A stretch of DNA of 64,000 nucleotides from Antennarius striatus. Taxonomy: Eukaryota > Chordata > Actinopteri > Lophiiformes > Antennariidae. The position numbers were made by a program, and so were the translations under genes. Positions 35,200-49,182 of this stretch are shown here, piece after piece (position 1 is the first letter of the stretch; the number at the start of each line of letters is the position of its first letter). Below the pieces are notes generated by a model, which made no database searches, was not told where the DNA came from, and saw only the letters and a list, made by a program, of their open reading frames with translations. The stretch covers positions 3,388,001 to 3,452,000 of the forward strand of contig NC_090798.1 in assembly GCF_040054535.1 (NCBI RefSeq), given 5' to 3'.

Positions 35200-35600
35200 C
35201 AAGGTCCCAAAGCCGGAATGAACCCAGGGACGTTGTGGTTCCAGGGACCGCTAGAACATAAACTGGTTTAGTTACGGTTACTACCAGCGTGTCGCACTGC
35301 ATGCGGTGTGAAACATTTTAGAAACCCGTTCCAGCACTGAAACTGTCAGCTACCGAGCCCCGTCTAATCGACTCCGATAATTGGTCGAAAACAGTTTGCG
35401 CCCTTTTTATATTCTTTTCATTCATTGAAACGTAGAACTGTTTCTCATTAGAGCCTCCATGTGTGGCCTCGGCCGTCACTGTCGGAGACTTTTCTGATGT
35501 AACCTCCTGTAGAGGAGCGGAGAACGGTACCAACCGGTTGTTCCATTACAACATCAACCTGCTGTTTACATAGCCCACACAGGATCAGGTTTTATTGGTG
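35200..35600. repeat. Possible old dispersed repeat
   Basis: A GC-richer island inside AT-rich intron, with CpG-containing words (CCAGGGACCGCTAGAACATA, CTGCATGCGGTGTGAAACAT) that resemble a mid-repetitive fish DNA element. I cannot place termini or a family. The 71-codon minus frame here is probably incidental. Confidence 0.3.
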
Positions 35601-37671
35601 GAAGGGAATCGATGAGTGCCTTTAACAAGAATGGAATTGTGTTAGTGACTTAAGATAGAAAGTTCTGATTTCGTCCGTCCAGGAAAAAGTTATTGTTTAA
35701 CACGGATTACTCCCCAGTGCGAGGGGGGGTGGGGTGCAGTTTTAACCAACAGATGCTGCTGGTTAGATTTCCAGGTATTCTGAGCCAACACCAGTTGACA
35801 CAGACCCCACTTGATCTCAATACCAGCGGTCAGTCATTTTCAGTTATTCTTATTTTCCAATGCATGACATGACCCCAACCAGGTAAGGTTTTTCTTGTCA
35901 CTGAAGGGTATTTTTCTCTTTCTTTTCTTAAGTTAAGCTTTAGTCTGTGTCGATTTGAAAACATTGGTGATTCCAAACTAAGAAACTAAAAGGTAATCAT
36001 TGACAAACGGATTCAAAATTGAATGGCACCTGAAGACTCGTGTGGTAAGGAAAAACAAAACAGGTCGTGTCCCTGGAGTGTGTTTGAGGAGGAGGAGTAA
36101 TTCGGACAATGTGTGTATTTGGTTCTTTTCCTGTAGGTACTTGTGGTGAAATCCTCTGTGGATTATTGAGTTGTCTTCCTCTTGTGCTCTTCAAAACAAT
36201 TGAAGCTGAAATGTTTTGGGTGGAAACAGATTCTTCAACAAGTGGAGTGAATTTAAATATAATGCACCTATTGAAAACAGAGCGAAGGTGCAGTTTGATG
36301 ATTTTTGTATTGGAATTTGTTGATTTTTTTTCTTCCTGCTTTGTTATTTTATTTACGTTTTATGACCCACCAAAAGACCATCTGGGATTCATCCAATCAC
36401 TTATTGAACAGGTTTAGACACAAATTAATCTTTTCATGTCAGCTCACAACTTGCCTATAATAGAGATTATAATGATTAACTGAGTTTTTCGAGCCGCGGT
36501 CACAGATTTTTTTAGTTTTATGTAAAACGTATTACATAGAGGCCAAAAATGATTTACTTCCTCCAATTTGTTTTTTGAGGCATTTCATGAGAAGTCGGCA
36601 AAGGAACTGAATTTATTCTTGATTTAATTTATTTCACAATGTGTTGAATTTGTTCTGCAGAATGATGTGGGTGTGTCAGGGTTATACTGAGAGAAAAACA
36701 AATTTAGAAATATAATGATATAAAGGGGAAATATGAGAATAAAGTCATTAAATATTACAGAAAAATTCAGGATTATCTCATCAAGCTCTACTTTAATATA
36801 CTAAGAGTTTCACAAGTAAAGACATGTTAATGCTTGTCACATTAACACCATTTTATTATACATATGATGACATTAGAGAGATTTTGTAATAAATTCTCTG
36901 CCCAGAACCACACAGACTTATTTCATTTAACTGACTCTTTGGTACAAACGTTAGCTGGTTTTAAAAGAGGTTTTTACTTTCAGCAGGGGAAAAAAATTAT
37001 GAAGATTAAATGAAAAGAAGGGTCTCATATAATCTTTTTGTAATCATAATATTTCATTGTTTGGTTGCAACATTTCTACACATTTTCTTCATTCCAATTT
37101 ATTTGTCACATTTCCACTTTCTTTTGGTAATACAGTATTAACATTTGTTAACTGACTTGTTTCTCATAAAATTCCAAATTTCTCTTATCCTAATATTATT
37201 ATGAGATCTTCCTAATTCTGACATTTTTTCTCATAAACACTGCTTGAAATATTATTAACTTCTTGTAATTACAATATTATACAAATAAAATGAAGCCATT
37301 ATTCTTATAATAATCATCTTCCTGATGATTATTCTCCTGATAAACAACAAATAAACAACTAGTTTCCTTGCATTATTTAGGTACTTATTTTCACACAACC
37401 CTAATCACACAATATTTGGATTTAATTCTCAAAGTATTTGGATGTGGTTATTAAAAAGCTTTTTTGTTTTTGTTTGCTAATGCAGCCCTGGTGTGTCAAG
37501 TGTGTGTTGAATGTGAACAAAAACAGGCCCAGGTGAAAACCCAGTCACATTGTGATCATCAAAACCCAAGTTTGAGTCAAATCACATCCTTCACTGCAAA
37601 TGTTTTGATGTAATTCAAAGTCACTAATATAAACCTCCCACGCCACAGTCTGGTGCCAAGGTTCACAATCC

Positions 37672-37673
<2 letters not shown>

Positions 37674-37721
<48 letters not shown>
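37674..37721. repeat. (CT)n microsatellite
   Basis: About 23 CT units, preceded by CCTTC and followed by a C/T-rich stretch to about 37760. Confidence 0.93.
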
Positions 37722-37723
<2 letters not shown>

Positions 37724-40403
37724 AGGCTCCCCCCTTCTCCTTCTCCTTCCCTCTGTTCACCTCCAGCCCCCCTGCAGTCTCTTCATGTTATGGTCGAAGT
37801 CCACGTCAGAGATTCAAGTTACAATTTTTTGCGGCTCAGGGGGAAGGATGGATGTTTTTGAAGTGACTCGAGCAGTTTTTTTTTTGGTTAGGTATGAAAG
37901 AGGTAGAAAAGTCTTAAATGTGAGAGTTGGAGATCACGTGGATGATTTGGGATCTAAATGAAGATGAATCTAAATGAAGACAACATGGCCAAAATGACAT
38001 AATCTAAACCAACTCTTAAATTGTACGTATATGATTTTGGCCTGCATTCATAGACGGACTGCTGATTATCCGCTTCCCCGTTCGAAGAAAAATGCTTACA
38101 CATGTATTGGAAGACTCGCTGTGACACATCCATGAGACACAGTGTTGTTCCTTTGCTTAGAGCTCAATGTGCATTTAATGTTTTCGTGACCAGGATATTT
38201 GGATGAGGATAAAAAGGAAGGCAAGGATCACAGGAAGGAGAGAGGGAAGAGAGGAAAGTGGAAGCTAATGAAGGAGAACTGAAAGGCACTCCAGCCAAAG
38301 AATTTATAAATTCCGTCATGGCGATGCCATGACCCGCCCTTCTCTGCCTCTGATTGGCTTGTTTGACTGAAGGGTTTGTCATGCGATGGAGCTACAATGA
38401 TGATAACACGATCCTTTCAGTTAATGGAAAATGTACATTTTTATGTGAAGAAATGCTAAAGCTCTTAGCATCACAATTGCTAATCGAAGGGAAGTGTTGC
38501 ATCAGTCAGATGAAGCATTCATGCAGTTATAAAGCAATAATATAAAGCAAATTAAAGATTAAAGTTTGTTTAAACTAAACTTACGCCAGACTAGAACAGT
38601 GAGCAAATCATCCCGATTGTAAGTTTTTAAATGTCTTAGACGCCAAATTTTCTTAATACTAATCTAAAAAACAGAATATAGGCCCAGAGATCATCTGGAC
38701 CGCACACCAGAGACGAGCACAGATGAAGCCACATCTTAAAGCTCTCGGCTCTCTGCTCTTTGTCCGTCTTCTTGCTAGGATGACACAATGTTCAAGTAGT
38801 TTAGATGTGATCCAAGCAATGGGCTTTTGTAACTGGAAGTCATGTGCATTCCCGGCAAACTCATTGAGATTGAAAACCACAATCGTATTTTTTTTCTCAG
38901 TATTCAAATATTGTAAAAAAACAAACAAAAACAAATAAAGGAAGAGGATTTTCACACCGTGAACTTTTTCCTTTTTCATTTTGATATTTATGCTAATGCA
39001 GATTTTCAGATTTTAATTAGATTTTCATTAAATTAAGGTATAATCACATTGACCAGAAATCTGTTATAATTTTGCAATTATTATATATAGATATGTATTG
39101 TATAGAATAGTAACAGAAGAATTCAGTGGTAATTTTCCATTCATAAATTAAGTATATTATGATATAACGTACACAGTAGTCATTTATATGTTCGGGTTTG
39201 GGTTATTATCTTGTCTTTCCTCTTTCTCTCTGCTATTACAGGGAAGCAACAAGAAGAGATCTTAAATTTTCAAACAGATTTGAAGGACTAAAATCAAGAC
39301 TTCCAGGACAATTTTGAAATTTATGGAATTTGCACGATGTCAACTGATGGAGATGAGATGGCCCTGGCACTACAAAACACATCTTCTGGCTTGGCATGTG
39401 AAAACAAGATATTTGCATTTCCCATGTTGGAATTCTCATTAGGAAGTGGCTACAGCTTTGTGTGTGTGTGCGTGTGCACGTGTGTATGTGCCAACAGCTG
39501 GCACTATATGTTATCACTTTGTTTGCTCAGTCAACAAGGCAGTAAAGGGTTGACAAATGGTGTTGTCTTGATTTAAAGGGACTTTGTATCCCACTAAACT
39601 TCTGCTGCAGCCATCAGAGCTGCTAAAAGCCATGCACTTGGCTGCAATATGATGTTTTCACTTTGTAGAGCTGTCGAGTCAGCGTTATTTCATATCGACT
39701 TTTGTTTACGCTGATTTAAGTATGTGGTCAGCAGGAGTGGGGTGTTTTTACGTGCTGTTTTATTGCGTTTCTCTATCTATTTCTAAAATTAGAACAATTT
39801 ATTCTGTAGAAATATAAAAATGAACTGAAGCAAATAATGATTATTTTCTTATGTATTCAAAAACACTGTAAAAATAAAATACATTTATAAAGTTGGAAGC
39901 AATTTTTTCAACTATTGCACTTTTGGTTTATTGTCAAAATAATATATTTATCAGATGTTGGCAATAACAAAATAACAAGAACAGAAATGCAATTTTCACC
40001 GACTACTGCAGTGTCTAAATGATTCAACTGCTTGATGACAAGTGCTTATAAAACATTGTAGAGCTTCAATGAACGGTACGATGAGAAAGAACTTTGCGAC
40101 TCTATGGCTAAAATAAGCCCATGATGGTTGGCTCAGTGCTTTAACATCTGATTTGCAAATGTGAATGAAATTCAGGGGGGTGGAAATCACTTAGAGGTTA
40201 CAGCCATGAGTAAAGGTTGTATTTGTGTTGAATGTGGAAATTTTTTTTAAATCCTTTGTACGGAGATATTTAAACTGTAGATTTTGTTGGTTTGTTATTG
40301 CAAATAGCTGGCAAATGACATTTTGCCTGCAACAATAGTGAAATAATAAACTATCGGGTTTGAAAAATATTTCTTGAAATAAGTAATTTTAAATTTACAT
40401 ATA

Positions 40404-40439
40404 ACGTACATATATATAATATATATATATATATATAAA
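40404..40439. repeat. (AT)n tract
   Basis: AT/TA dinucleotides with minor interruptions inside the intron. Confidence 0.8.
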
Positions 40440-41597
40440 ATTGACTCCAGGAATAGAGGTCAAGTTCATGGACCAATGCTGAACCTATGGTAATGATAAT
40501 AATAAAGGAATTAATGAAATGAACAAACAAGTCAGTAAAGTTGACAGCATGAGTTGTGAAGACCACCTTCGCTGAACAGAGCGTCTCGCAGGCGTCATCC
40601 ACCACCCATGGCGGCCGCTCATGATGCATGAATCGTCTCATCAACGCCTCCTAAAGATTAAAAGCTTCATCTTTCAACTACCTGGAAGTAATCGTCTTTG
40701 TACTGGATGACTTGTGTAGTCATGGAATTATTGAGGCTGAACAGAGCAAACAGTCATTCTATCATGTGGTCAACCCCCAAAAAATGCCTCGAAGAAACAT
40801 TTTACGTCTCATTGTGCCGTTTTTAAACACGTGGTTGAAGATGCATGCTTGTAGAGTGGATGTCCTACTGTCATTTCCTTTCTTCTATAGTTAAAACCAT
40901 GCTGCTCCCTATGGGATGGGAACCACGTCATCCTATCCATTGTGTGCCAGCTACTTTGCCCCGTAGCGACGTGTCATCAGAGTTAGTGTCAGATTGAGCA
41001 GCTCTAAGGCAACAGATGCACAAATGCAGCAGTAGAGAGAAAGGTCCCGTAAAACCCAGTATATGTTCTGATCAAAAAACGTACGTTTCTATAATGAGCT
41101 GGATTTGATTTGGATAAAGGTGCGGATCTATAGTTGATCAATAAGCAAAGCTCTGAAGATCAATGAAATTATGGTTGGTTGAAGGTGCCACAGTAGCTGG
41201 TAGTTGAATCTGTTCACACTCGTGGTAACATCTGATGTCATAGTGCTGTTTTTCATGACAGAGTAAAATAATTTATTTGGGGGGGAAAAGATTTATTATG
41301 GGCTGAAATTAAAAAAAATAATTATCCAGTCATGGATCTTTGAGTGTAAAACATGAACGGAAACAAAGTCGCTTTGTTTTCTACAATTGCTGATTGTATG
41401 CTGCTGTACATGTGTATCAATATTGACGAACACATGCATGGGTTGTGTGTTTTTGAAGCTGATTAGCCAGCAGTTGATTGGATGGAAAGTTCTCTGTTGG
41501 TTTTAGCGGGATTTAGCCCTGGGAACGGACAGACATCTCTGTCCTGGCACAAAAAGGAGGGCTTGTTTGTGTAAGCCAGAAAGTCTGTCTACTCCTA

Positions 41598-41599
<2 letters not shown>

Positions 41600-41661
<62 letters not shown>
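41600..41661. repeat. (CA)n microsatellite
   Basis: About 31 uninterrupted CA units inside the intron. Confidence 0.95.
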
Positions 41662-41664
<3 letters not shown>

Positions 41665-44290
41665 TATCAACATTTTGACTCTGAAACTAGCAACAAGACC
41701 CTCCTGTCCTTCTGTCAGCCTTCATTTATGTACCAACTTTCATGTGGGCTAATCTCCCAAATTAACTTTCTTATCTCTCCATTAACTCCCACAACAGTTG
41801 CGTCCTCCATAAATCCCCGTGGGTTGGGGTGTGAATGAAACCCCATCATGTCTTCTCATCATTAAACATTTTTATGGATGCTCCACTGCCTCGGCTGCAC
41901 CCTGAGATCCAACCTACACTAATTTTCGCCTCTGTGTCGTAACACAACACTACCTCATTAGAAGCTCGCACGATTCTTTCTCGTCTTTGACATCCATGAA
42001 TGACTGGATCGGCTACTGAGCAAGAATCTGGTTTTGTCAGAGGCTGCTGGTTGGATGCCCATATTAAGAAAAGCTCTGAGAGGAGAGGTGAAATCAGGAA
42101 CCCGTCAGGCAGAAAGTCAAAAAGCCTTCCCTGATGTTGTTTTTGGTAGCTTTGTCTGTGGGCAACGGGAATGGTTGGGAAAGCAAAATGTTTGGTGATA
42201 TTTGAAATGTAGTTATTTTAACTTTGGATGTAAAAATGAATCATGATATTGATTACTGTCTGTCAGACAGTATTCTTATTTTCCAAGAAAGTCAAGCTTT
42301 TCTTATGTCTTCATCTTATCAATGAATGGAATTCATTGTCAGTGCTGGCATTTATTAAACCAATAAAAACTCAAAAAAAAGAAAAATCCCGTTATGTTTT
42401 ACAACTTGCCTGTCCGCAGTGTGACACAAATAACAAAGAATGGCTGTAATAACAGCTATGATGTGATCTTTTAGAGTTATGGAGGGGACTCTAGGTAGCT
42501 GAACATTGTCTGAGCATATACACAAAACCCACGATATGATAGTTCTACTTTCTTCTTTCATCTGGATTTTGGTTGTGTTATGTTTAGATGTAGACAATGA
42601 AGTCCAAAATTAACTCTCCGGGCTTACTTACTTACTAAAAAGTCATGCAATCGGGATTGTTACACGGTAGTTCCACGGAGGAACTGCTTGGCCGTGGAAT
42701 TGATAGTTTATTTGGTTCAGACTATGTCTTGTTGCATTGGAAGGGGGCTTAATGTGGTGGCTTTTTGCCCATACAGTCTTGCACAGTCAACAGTCTCATT
42801 GTTGTGTCGATTATCATCTATCTCGGTCACGCTTGTCCTCCAAGGTTGAGTCTGAATCAAGTAGAATTAAATTTGAGGTTTTGAAGACGTTTCAAGTCCC
42901 ATCCAAGAAGGCTTCTTCACTTCTGACTGACTGCTGCAGATTTTAAGTGTCTAGACTCCCATGAGACCATTAACACACTTAGTGTTGAGTCACAAGTTGT
43001 AGTTGACCCATCCGGGAGTTATAAGAGCCGTTAAATACATTAGCACAGACAAAGGAGTAATGCCGTTGCACCCCATTTTCAGCGTTTCAGGATACAAGTT
43101 AGGGAAGTTGGGGAAGCTGGGAAAGAGAGAACAGCCAAGAAAAAGGTTCAGCTCCGGGCAGACTATTTAAAGACAGGAACTCATGGGCGCCACAGTTGCT
43201 CCCAAATCCTCAATCAGGCTCCTGTTTAGAAACAGAGGTTAGTAAAACATAGCACCCCCTATAGGACTCCAATGGCCATAGCAATAGTTATTCATTCAAA
43301 GGCCCGTAAATTTAAATGCAGAAAATTGTTGTTTTTCTTTCCTTGGCTTTAGAGTACAAGTGATTTCACGCTCCTCTCAAAATTCTAAGACACACCGAAA
43401 AATAGGCGGCTTTGCTGTTAAAATAATTTTTCTGCTGTTCAAAACTCCCTTTTGTTTTTCCATTCTTTTGGGAACGTCTTGACCCCACCAGAGAACACAG
43501 AGATCAGCTCAAATGTGCACCAGTACAATAACATTTAAAAGCCCCTTGGTGAATCATACTTACTCATCACCTCGACACAAAAACACATTCACAGACCCAC
43601 TTGCCCACCCACGTGGGAACTGCCCACCCGCATGCGCCCAGAGCGCCCCAAAGCAGCACCATGAGTTTCAAACTACTTAATTTTGCCATTTCTTTGAAAT
43701 GGTCAAAGTGCCATTAATTTTTTTTTCTAGGTTTAATTTTAAGACACAGTCCACCAGCGATGGAAGCTATGATCGTGATTGATGGCTCAATTGCATAAAA
43801 GAGACTTGTAATGGAGCTACAACCAGTTCTTCAGTCTGTCACAAATACATCTGAAGAATTTGGGGTTCATTTAGTTAAAATTGCTCATCGGGATTGTAGA
43901 GGAACGCCAGCTGTTGACTTAATCTAGATTCGCTGGCACGCAGACATCATTTTGTTCATTTTCAGTCGCGAGTCACGTCCTGGAATAGGACTTCACACGT
44001 CTGGACAGATTATGTCGTTAAAGTCCTAAATGGATCTGGATGTCCCCGTCCGGAAAGAAGTATTCCAGGTCTTATTTGAGGATCCTAAGGCATTTCCAGG
44101 ATAGATGAGATGTAAGATCATTCCACGAGTGAGGGTTTACCGTCAGTTAGACCACACACAGGCCGCTTCAGGGGGAACAGGGGTGAAACCATCCACTTGT
44201 TCTTTTGGCCCACAAACCGAAATGTGTCAGAAACTGCTCCTGACTGAAACATCTACCAATGGATGGATGGAGTGGAATGGATTGATAGAT

Positions 44291-44535
44291 GCATGTTCTC
44301 TCTGGGTTCTCCGGCTTCCTCCCACCTCCAAAAACATGCGCTTCAGGTTATTTGACCTGTCCAAAATTGCCTGTAGGTTTGCGTGTGTCTGTGTGTGTGC
44401 GTGGTTGTTTGTGTGGCTCCGCGGTGCACTGGCGTCGCGCCCGGAGTTTCCCCCATATCACGCCCTAAGCCAGCTGGGTTAGGCTCCAGCCCCCCGCGAC
44501 CGCGACTAAAGTGGTGAAAAGGAAAATGGATGGAT
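44291..44535 (+). mobile_element. L2-type LINE 3' tail remnant
   Basis: Landmarks in order are TTCTCCGGCTTCCTCCCACC, CCAAAAACATGC, AAAATTGCCTGTAGG, a GT-rich spacer, CAGCTGGGTTAGGCTCCAGC, CCCCGCGACC and an ATGGATGGA end. These are the conserved 3' region of fish L2/Maui-type LINEs and the SINEs that borrow it. No reverse transcriptase is present. The usual 'GGCGACCTGTCCAGGG' part is heavily mutated, so the copy is old. Confidence 0.85.
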
Positions 44536-44852
44536 TTTCAGCTGTTGGGGCGGAGGCGGGTGGGGGTTTAGTAAATTCTTGTAATCGAAGAACTTACAAG
44601 AATGCCTACTATGTCATCAACCAACAGAAATGCTTTCAGTTGGACCAGAAAAAGAAAACCTGTAGATAAGATTTGACTGTAAATGTTTACGTGACACCAG
44701 GCTGGGCGTCTTGTTATGGCTAACTATTTTGCAGTGGCCGATTATTTGTTTAAGGTACGTTTTACTGGATATCAGCTGACCTGCCAGAAATAAATGTCTC
44801 AGTTTTACTTTCTACGCATGACTAATACTTTATTTCAATTTGCATAGTCGGC

Positions 44853-44853
<1 letters not shown>

Positions 44854-44925
<72 letters not shown>
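44854..44925. repeat. (GT)n microsatellite
   Basis: About 36 TG units, followed by a mixed GT/GAGT tail to 44942. Confidence 0.95.
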
Positions 44926-44927
<2 letters not shown>

Positions 44928-45822
44928 TGTGGGTGTGTGTGTCAGCATGTGAGCACAGGTGACTTAAAAGAATCGGAAAGTCCTGACCTCAATCCTTCCT
45001 TTTTCCTTTTTTTTTTTTTCCACTTCCTTATTGGAACCCTGATGACAAGAAACAGACTCTTAATTTTCTAAATGGTTGTAAAGTAGATAACACCGAAATG
45101 TGAGATAAACACAGACAAGCTGCGTCTTTATCAGAACATATCTATATTCTGCTCTTTTTTTTTTTTTTTTACTGTCCTCTAACTGAAATCTCAATTGTTT
45201 TCAGGAACAAGGAACTTAAGTCGAGAGAAAAAAATTACCGGAATATCAGCAGGCAGGTCCACCCTGCTTTTGTATGTCTTAAAAGATTTAGTGGAAGGAA
45301 TCCAAAGCAACTAAATTGACAAAAAGAGGTCATAGGTCCACATGCAAAGACTGGGAGTGGAACTCCACTGGTTTCCATTGGGCTTTTGTGCACAAACACA
45401 TCAAGGTGTGTGCATAGACTGGCATCACATCAATCAGTTACCTACAAACACGACGTAAACATAACTCAGCTATAGACGTCCTCGCCCTCAGAGTTCATTC
45501 TATGCACAGGCGGAGAAGGAAGTCTCCTCTTGCCAGAAATGTCATGGTTGCATCAAAGCAGAAGCAGATAATCTCCTGGACTATAAAGTGGATTGAACAA
45601 GAAAAAGCATGTGTGAAGCAGATACTTTAGTGTCAGTCTTGGTGATTTGCTACCTGAAGATCATAATATCAAAGGCTTTTGCAAATAAAATAATTTGTTT
45701 GCTATGATTTAAAACTCCAAAGGGAGCGTTTCATTTGACAGCTGATTGTAGTCTGTGTCTGTATAGAAAAATAGTATCCCATCAAACTCACATCCACCGA
45801 AGAGGTTATGTTTTCACCAAGT

Positions 45823-45842
45823 GTCTGTCTGTCTGTCTGTCT
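45823..45842. repeat. (GTCT)n microsatellite
   Basis: Five GTCT units followed by GCAG. Confidence 0.85.
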
Positions 45843-48740
45843 GCAGGGTAAATTAAACTAAAATATTTAATGTTAAAGTAATTGCACATCAGGATACAAA
45901 AGCGGGAGTTTTATTCATCAACGTGAAAAAGGGACTTTCTAAAAACACATTCCCGTAATTCCTCAAGTAAATGATGGTGGAAAAAAAATGTAACATGTTT
46001 CCATTGTTGATCTCATAAAGTTTGTGCAAAATCCACTGGATAAAAATGTATTTATAGTAGATAAGCATAATTGATATTCTGTGTGGTAATAAATATGGCT
46101 ACGACAAAAAAACAAATATCTGAGACAATGTGGTTGTGAGTAGTATCCAGTTGTGGCTTTTTGAAATATATCCAGATGACGATGATTTATTTAAAATTTT
46201 TTGGTTTGGTTCCAAGTGTAATTTATGAATGTTTGTCTTTGATAAATTTTAATGCATGTTTTGCAATTGTTTGGATTTTCTGATATAAAACAGTTCCTAA
46301 CTGGTTATATTTTCAGATAACAAGGTCGATTTCTTTTTTATTTTCCTTTTTTAAAATTTTTTTTTATTTGCAACATCTTTCCCAACATTTTCCAACATTA
46401 AACCCCGATAAGAACTTTGCCTTCCGCCACAGCTGCAACCACTGCTGAAATGTGTCTATTTATACTTTTAAACTTGTGTGTCAAACTGCACTAATGACAC
46501 TTAATCTTTTGATTGTGATTAAAATCACAATTTCTCAAAAAGTGTCTTCTGGCTGTGTTTTAGAAAAAAGGGGTTTTTTTACAACTAAATTAGTGTTAAT
46601 GGTGCAATCAGAGTAGCTCTTATGTAAGCAATCAGCTAAATATACTCATTACTGCCCAAAGAATACAAATCAACATTCAGCATGAGAATGTGTTTGAAAC
46701 AGGAACATTTACTATTAATAAATTTACCATAATGCCATCTACTTCTAAGATGCATAAATATGTAATAAACATCTACTGTATGTGACTATTCTTTATCTCA
46801 AATTTGAATAATTACTTATTTTTATCCCCTTATTTTTCAAGTTTTCATTTTTTTGTTCAAAAGCATTTAGAGCATTAGCTATAATAACAAGAGTAAATAT
46901 ATTTTAAATTTCATATATGTTTTTAGATTTAGATGTGTCGATGGAAAAGTCATTTGAGTCTGTTAAACTATACATCAGTTTTACCAAACGTGAACCAAAT
47001 ATGAACCATGATAAATAGTTGTACCTTTTGATATTTAATTTACTTTTTTAGTTTAGCGGTGAAATGGAAACTGATATTGATTAAAAATTGTAAGAATTTT
47101 TGCACATTTGACCAATTATGGCATCTGATAACAAGGCGAAACCCGACGAAGACCTGGTTTAGGGAATACTGCCTGAATTTATTTGGCTTTTAGTGCCTTA
47201 GGACAGGGTGAGCTAATTGTTAGCAGCATGGCTAACTGAAGTAACTGTCTAACAGAGGAAACAATAAAATATGAAAGCCATCTGTACAATAAGAGACATG
47301 CTAAAGCACAACGGTTCTGCATTCCTTTTCATGGAAGCTGAGTGTCGATCGAGCTCCATCCAGCATCAGTTAGCACTTAGCGGTTAGGCTAAACCCATGT
47401 GTTCATCGGGGAACTATGTGAATCTCTGAGGGATCAGAAAAAACAGCAAGTTATATATGAAATTAAAAATTAAAAAAAATCTCCCTGAAACATAATCTGG
47501 CTTCAACAAAGAAGTGAAGTTATAAGTGATAAAGGCCAGGCCCTCGAAAAACACTCCCATGCTTCTCGCATGAAATCTGAAGTTCCAGTTGCACTGCAGA
47601 TCCATTCTTACTAGATCTTCATCAGGATGAAGAGAAGCATCGTAATTACATGTTCTGAAAATTTGATCAACTTCGGCTTCTTATGCACCTGCCTAAGAAA
47701 AATTGCATGTTGGAAGTTTTCTGCTGTTACGACTGTGCTGCCTTTATACTTAAACTATACACCATTATTACATAAGACCACGTTCTGGTTTGTTAAATAG
47801 GCAGAAAATACAATCAGACTTTGATATAAAAATACCAAGAAATTTCTTTGATCTGATACAGAAGATTGATGTGATCCAAATATTTCCTATACCCACAGTG
47901 TGTGCTGTTATTTCTTAGACTGATGATCATCTGTTATTTTGTCTTAGAATAATTACACATTGAAAAAAAAAAACTATTGCTGTAATGTGATGCAGGATCA
48001 GGATCACAGCTGCATGAATGCATGTTTTGGTTTCCCCCAGCCATCCATGATTTAGCTCTAATTTTCAAATTGCTTCTCTGAAAGGTGTTCTTGGTTCAGA
48101 CAAAAAAAAAAAAAAGGACCTGCAATGTGGCATGAACTGAAAATAAAAATCCCTGGTTTGCCCTCATAAATATCTGAATTTAGGGCTGGAATTAAAAACT
48201 GTGGCTGCTTTAGTGATCTGATAGCTCCTTAGCGTGATTGTTAAGACTCAAACTTATATGGAGTTATTGAGTCAGGGTCATTTCGATCTAGGACTAGGAC
48301 TGCAGTATACAATTATTGATTATTCTGACAATTATTAGTCTATTAATCATACAATGATTAAACGAATAATAAGTATGGAGTGATCAAATCTAGCATATGA
48401 AAGAGAATATAAGACAGAAATCTAAATGAACAACTACTTGCTAAACATGTTTATTCATTTGTAATTAATAATAAACAAACAATTGAACCATGTTATTTGT
48501 AAAAGCAGCTCATTTAGTGCCTTTAAATGCTTTGTCTGAAATGCAAAAACACAAAAAGGAACAAAAAAGTTTATTTATTACGTTTAAAATTACCTTAATA
48601 AATGTGGTATAGGACAAGTCTTTAAGGATGAGTTTGAAATTAAATCACAACATTAATCATATTAAAATTATTTTAAATTAATCATGTCTAACTAATCATA
48701 TCAAATATACTTTATCGGTGAATAATTTATTATATAAAAA

Positions 48741-49039
48741 TTACATAAAGAATGACAAGAAACACAAAAGTCACAAGAACACACAACTTCAGTCTTTAAT
48801 CTGCAAACAAGATTGAGATGTGGTCTCAGCTGATTTTGTATCCATCCACCAACGTGTGGTAAAGAATGAGATACGGTCTGAGATAATGTTGTATCCATCC
48901 GCCAACTAGCGGCAGTGTCCCAAAGCACTCCTCGTATCTCAGATTTTCCCTCTTATGTCGAACAAAGATATGGACAGAGCATTGGCTCGTACGTCAAAAC
49001 ACTTGTATGTCGAGCAGCTGGCATCTCACGGTACTACTG
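48741..49039 (-). mobile_element. CAGT-ended DNA-transposon fragment, copy A
   Basis: The segment matches 62609-62909 along its length. Shared parts are an initial TTACATAA region, two imperfect copies of a unit ending TATCCATCCGCCAAC, a middle with ATGTCGAACAAA and TATGGACAGAGC, and a terminus that on the minus strand reads CAGTAGTACCGTGAGATGCC. TA follows the terminus at 49040-49041. CAGT ends with TA duplications fit pogo/Tigger-type non-autonomous elements (inference). The other terminus was not identified. Confidence 0.7.
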
Positions 49040-49056
49040 TACTCATAAGCCCGCTG

Positions 49057-49182
49057 GTGTGTGTGTGTGTGTGTGTGTAGGGGTGTATGAACATAGACTA
49101 AAAAAAGAGTGGAAGAATGATTTCCTTACTGGGAGGAAAAAAGGATGTCTTCTTCTACGCATATATATATATATATATATAT
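49057..49182. repeat. (GT)n and (AT)n tracts
   Basis: GT at 49057-49078 and AT at 49161-49182, separated by ordinary sequence. Confidence 0.85.

Noticed and set aside
44105..44482. 125-codon open frame
   Set aside because: Mostly lies over the L2-type LINE 3' tail, which is non-coding.
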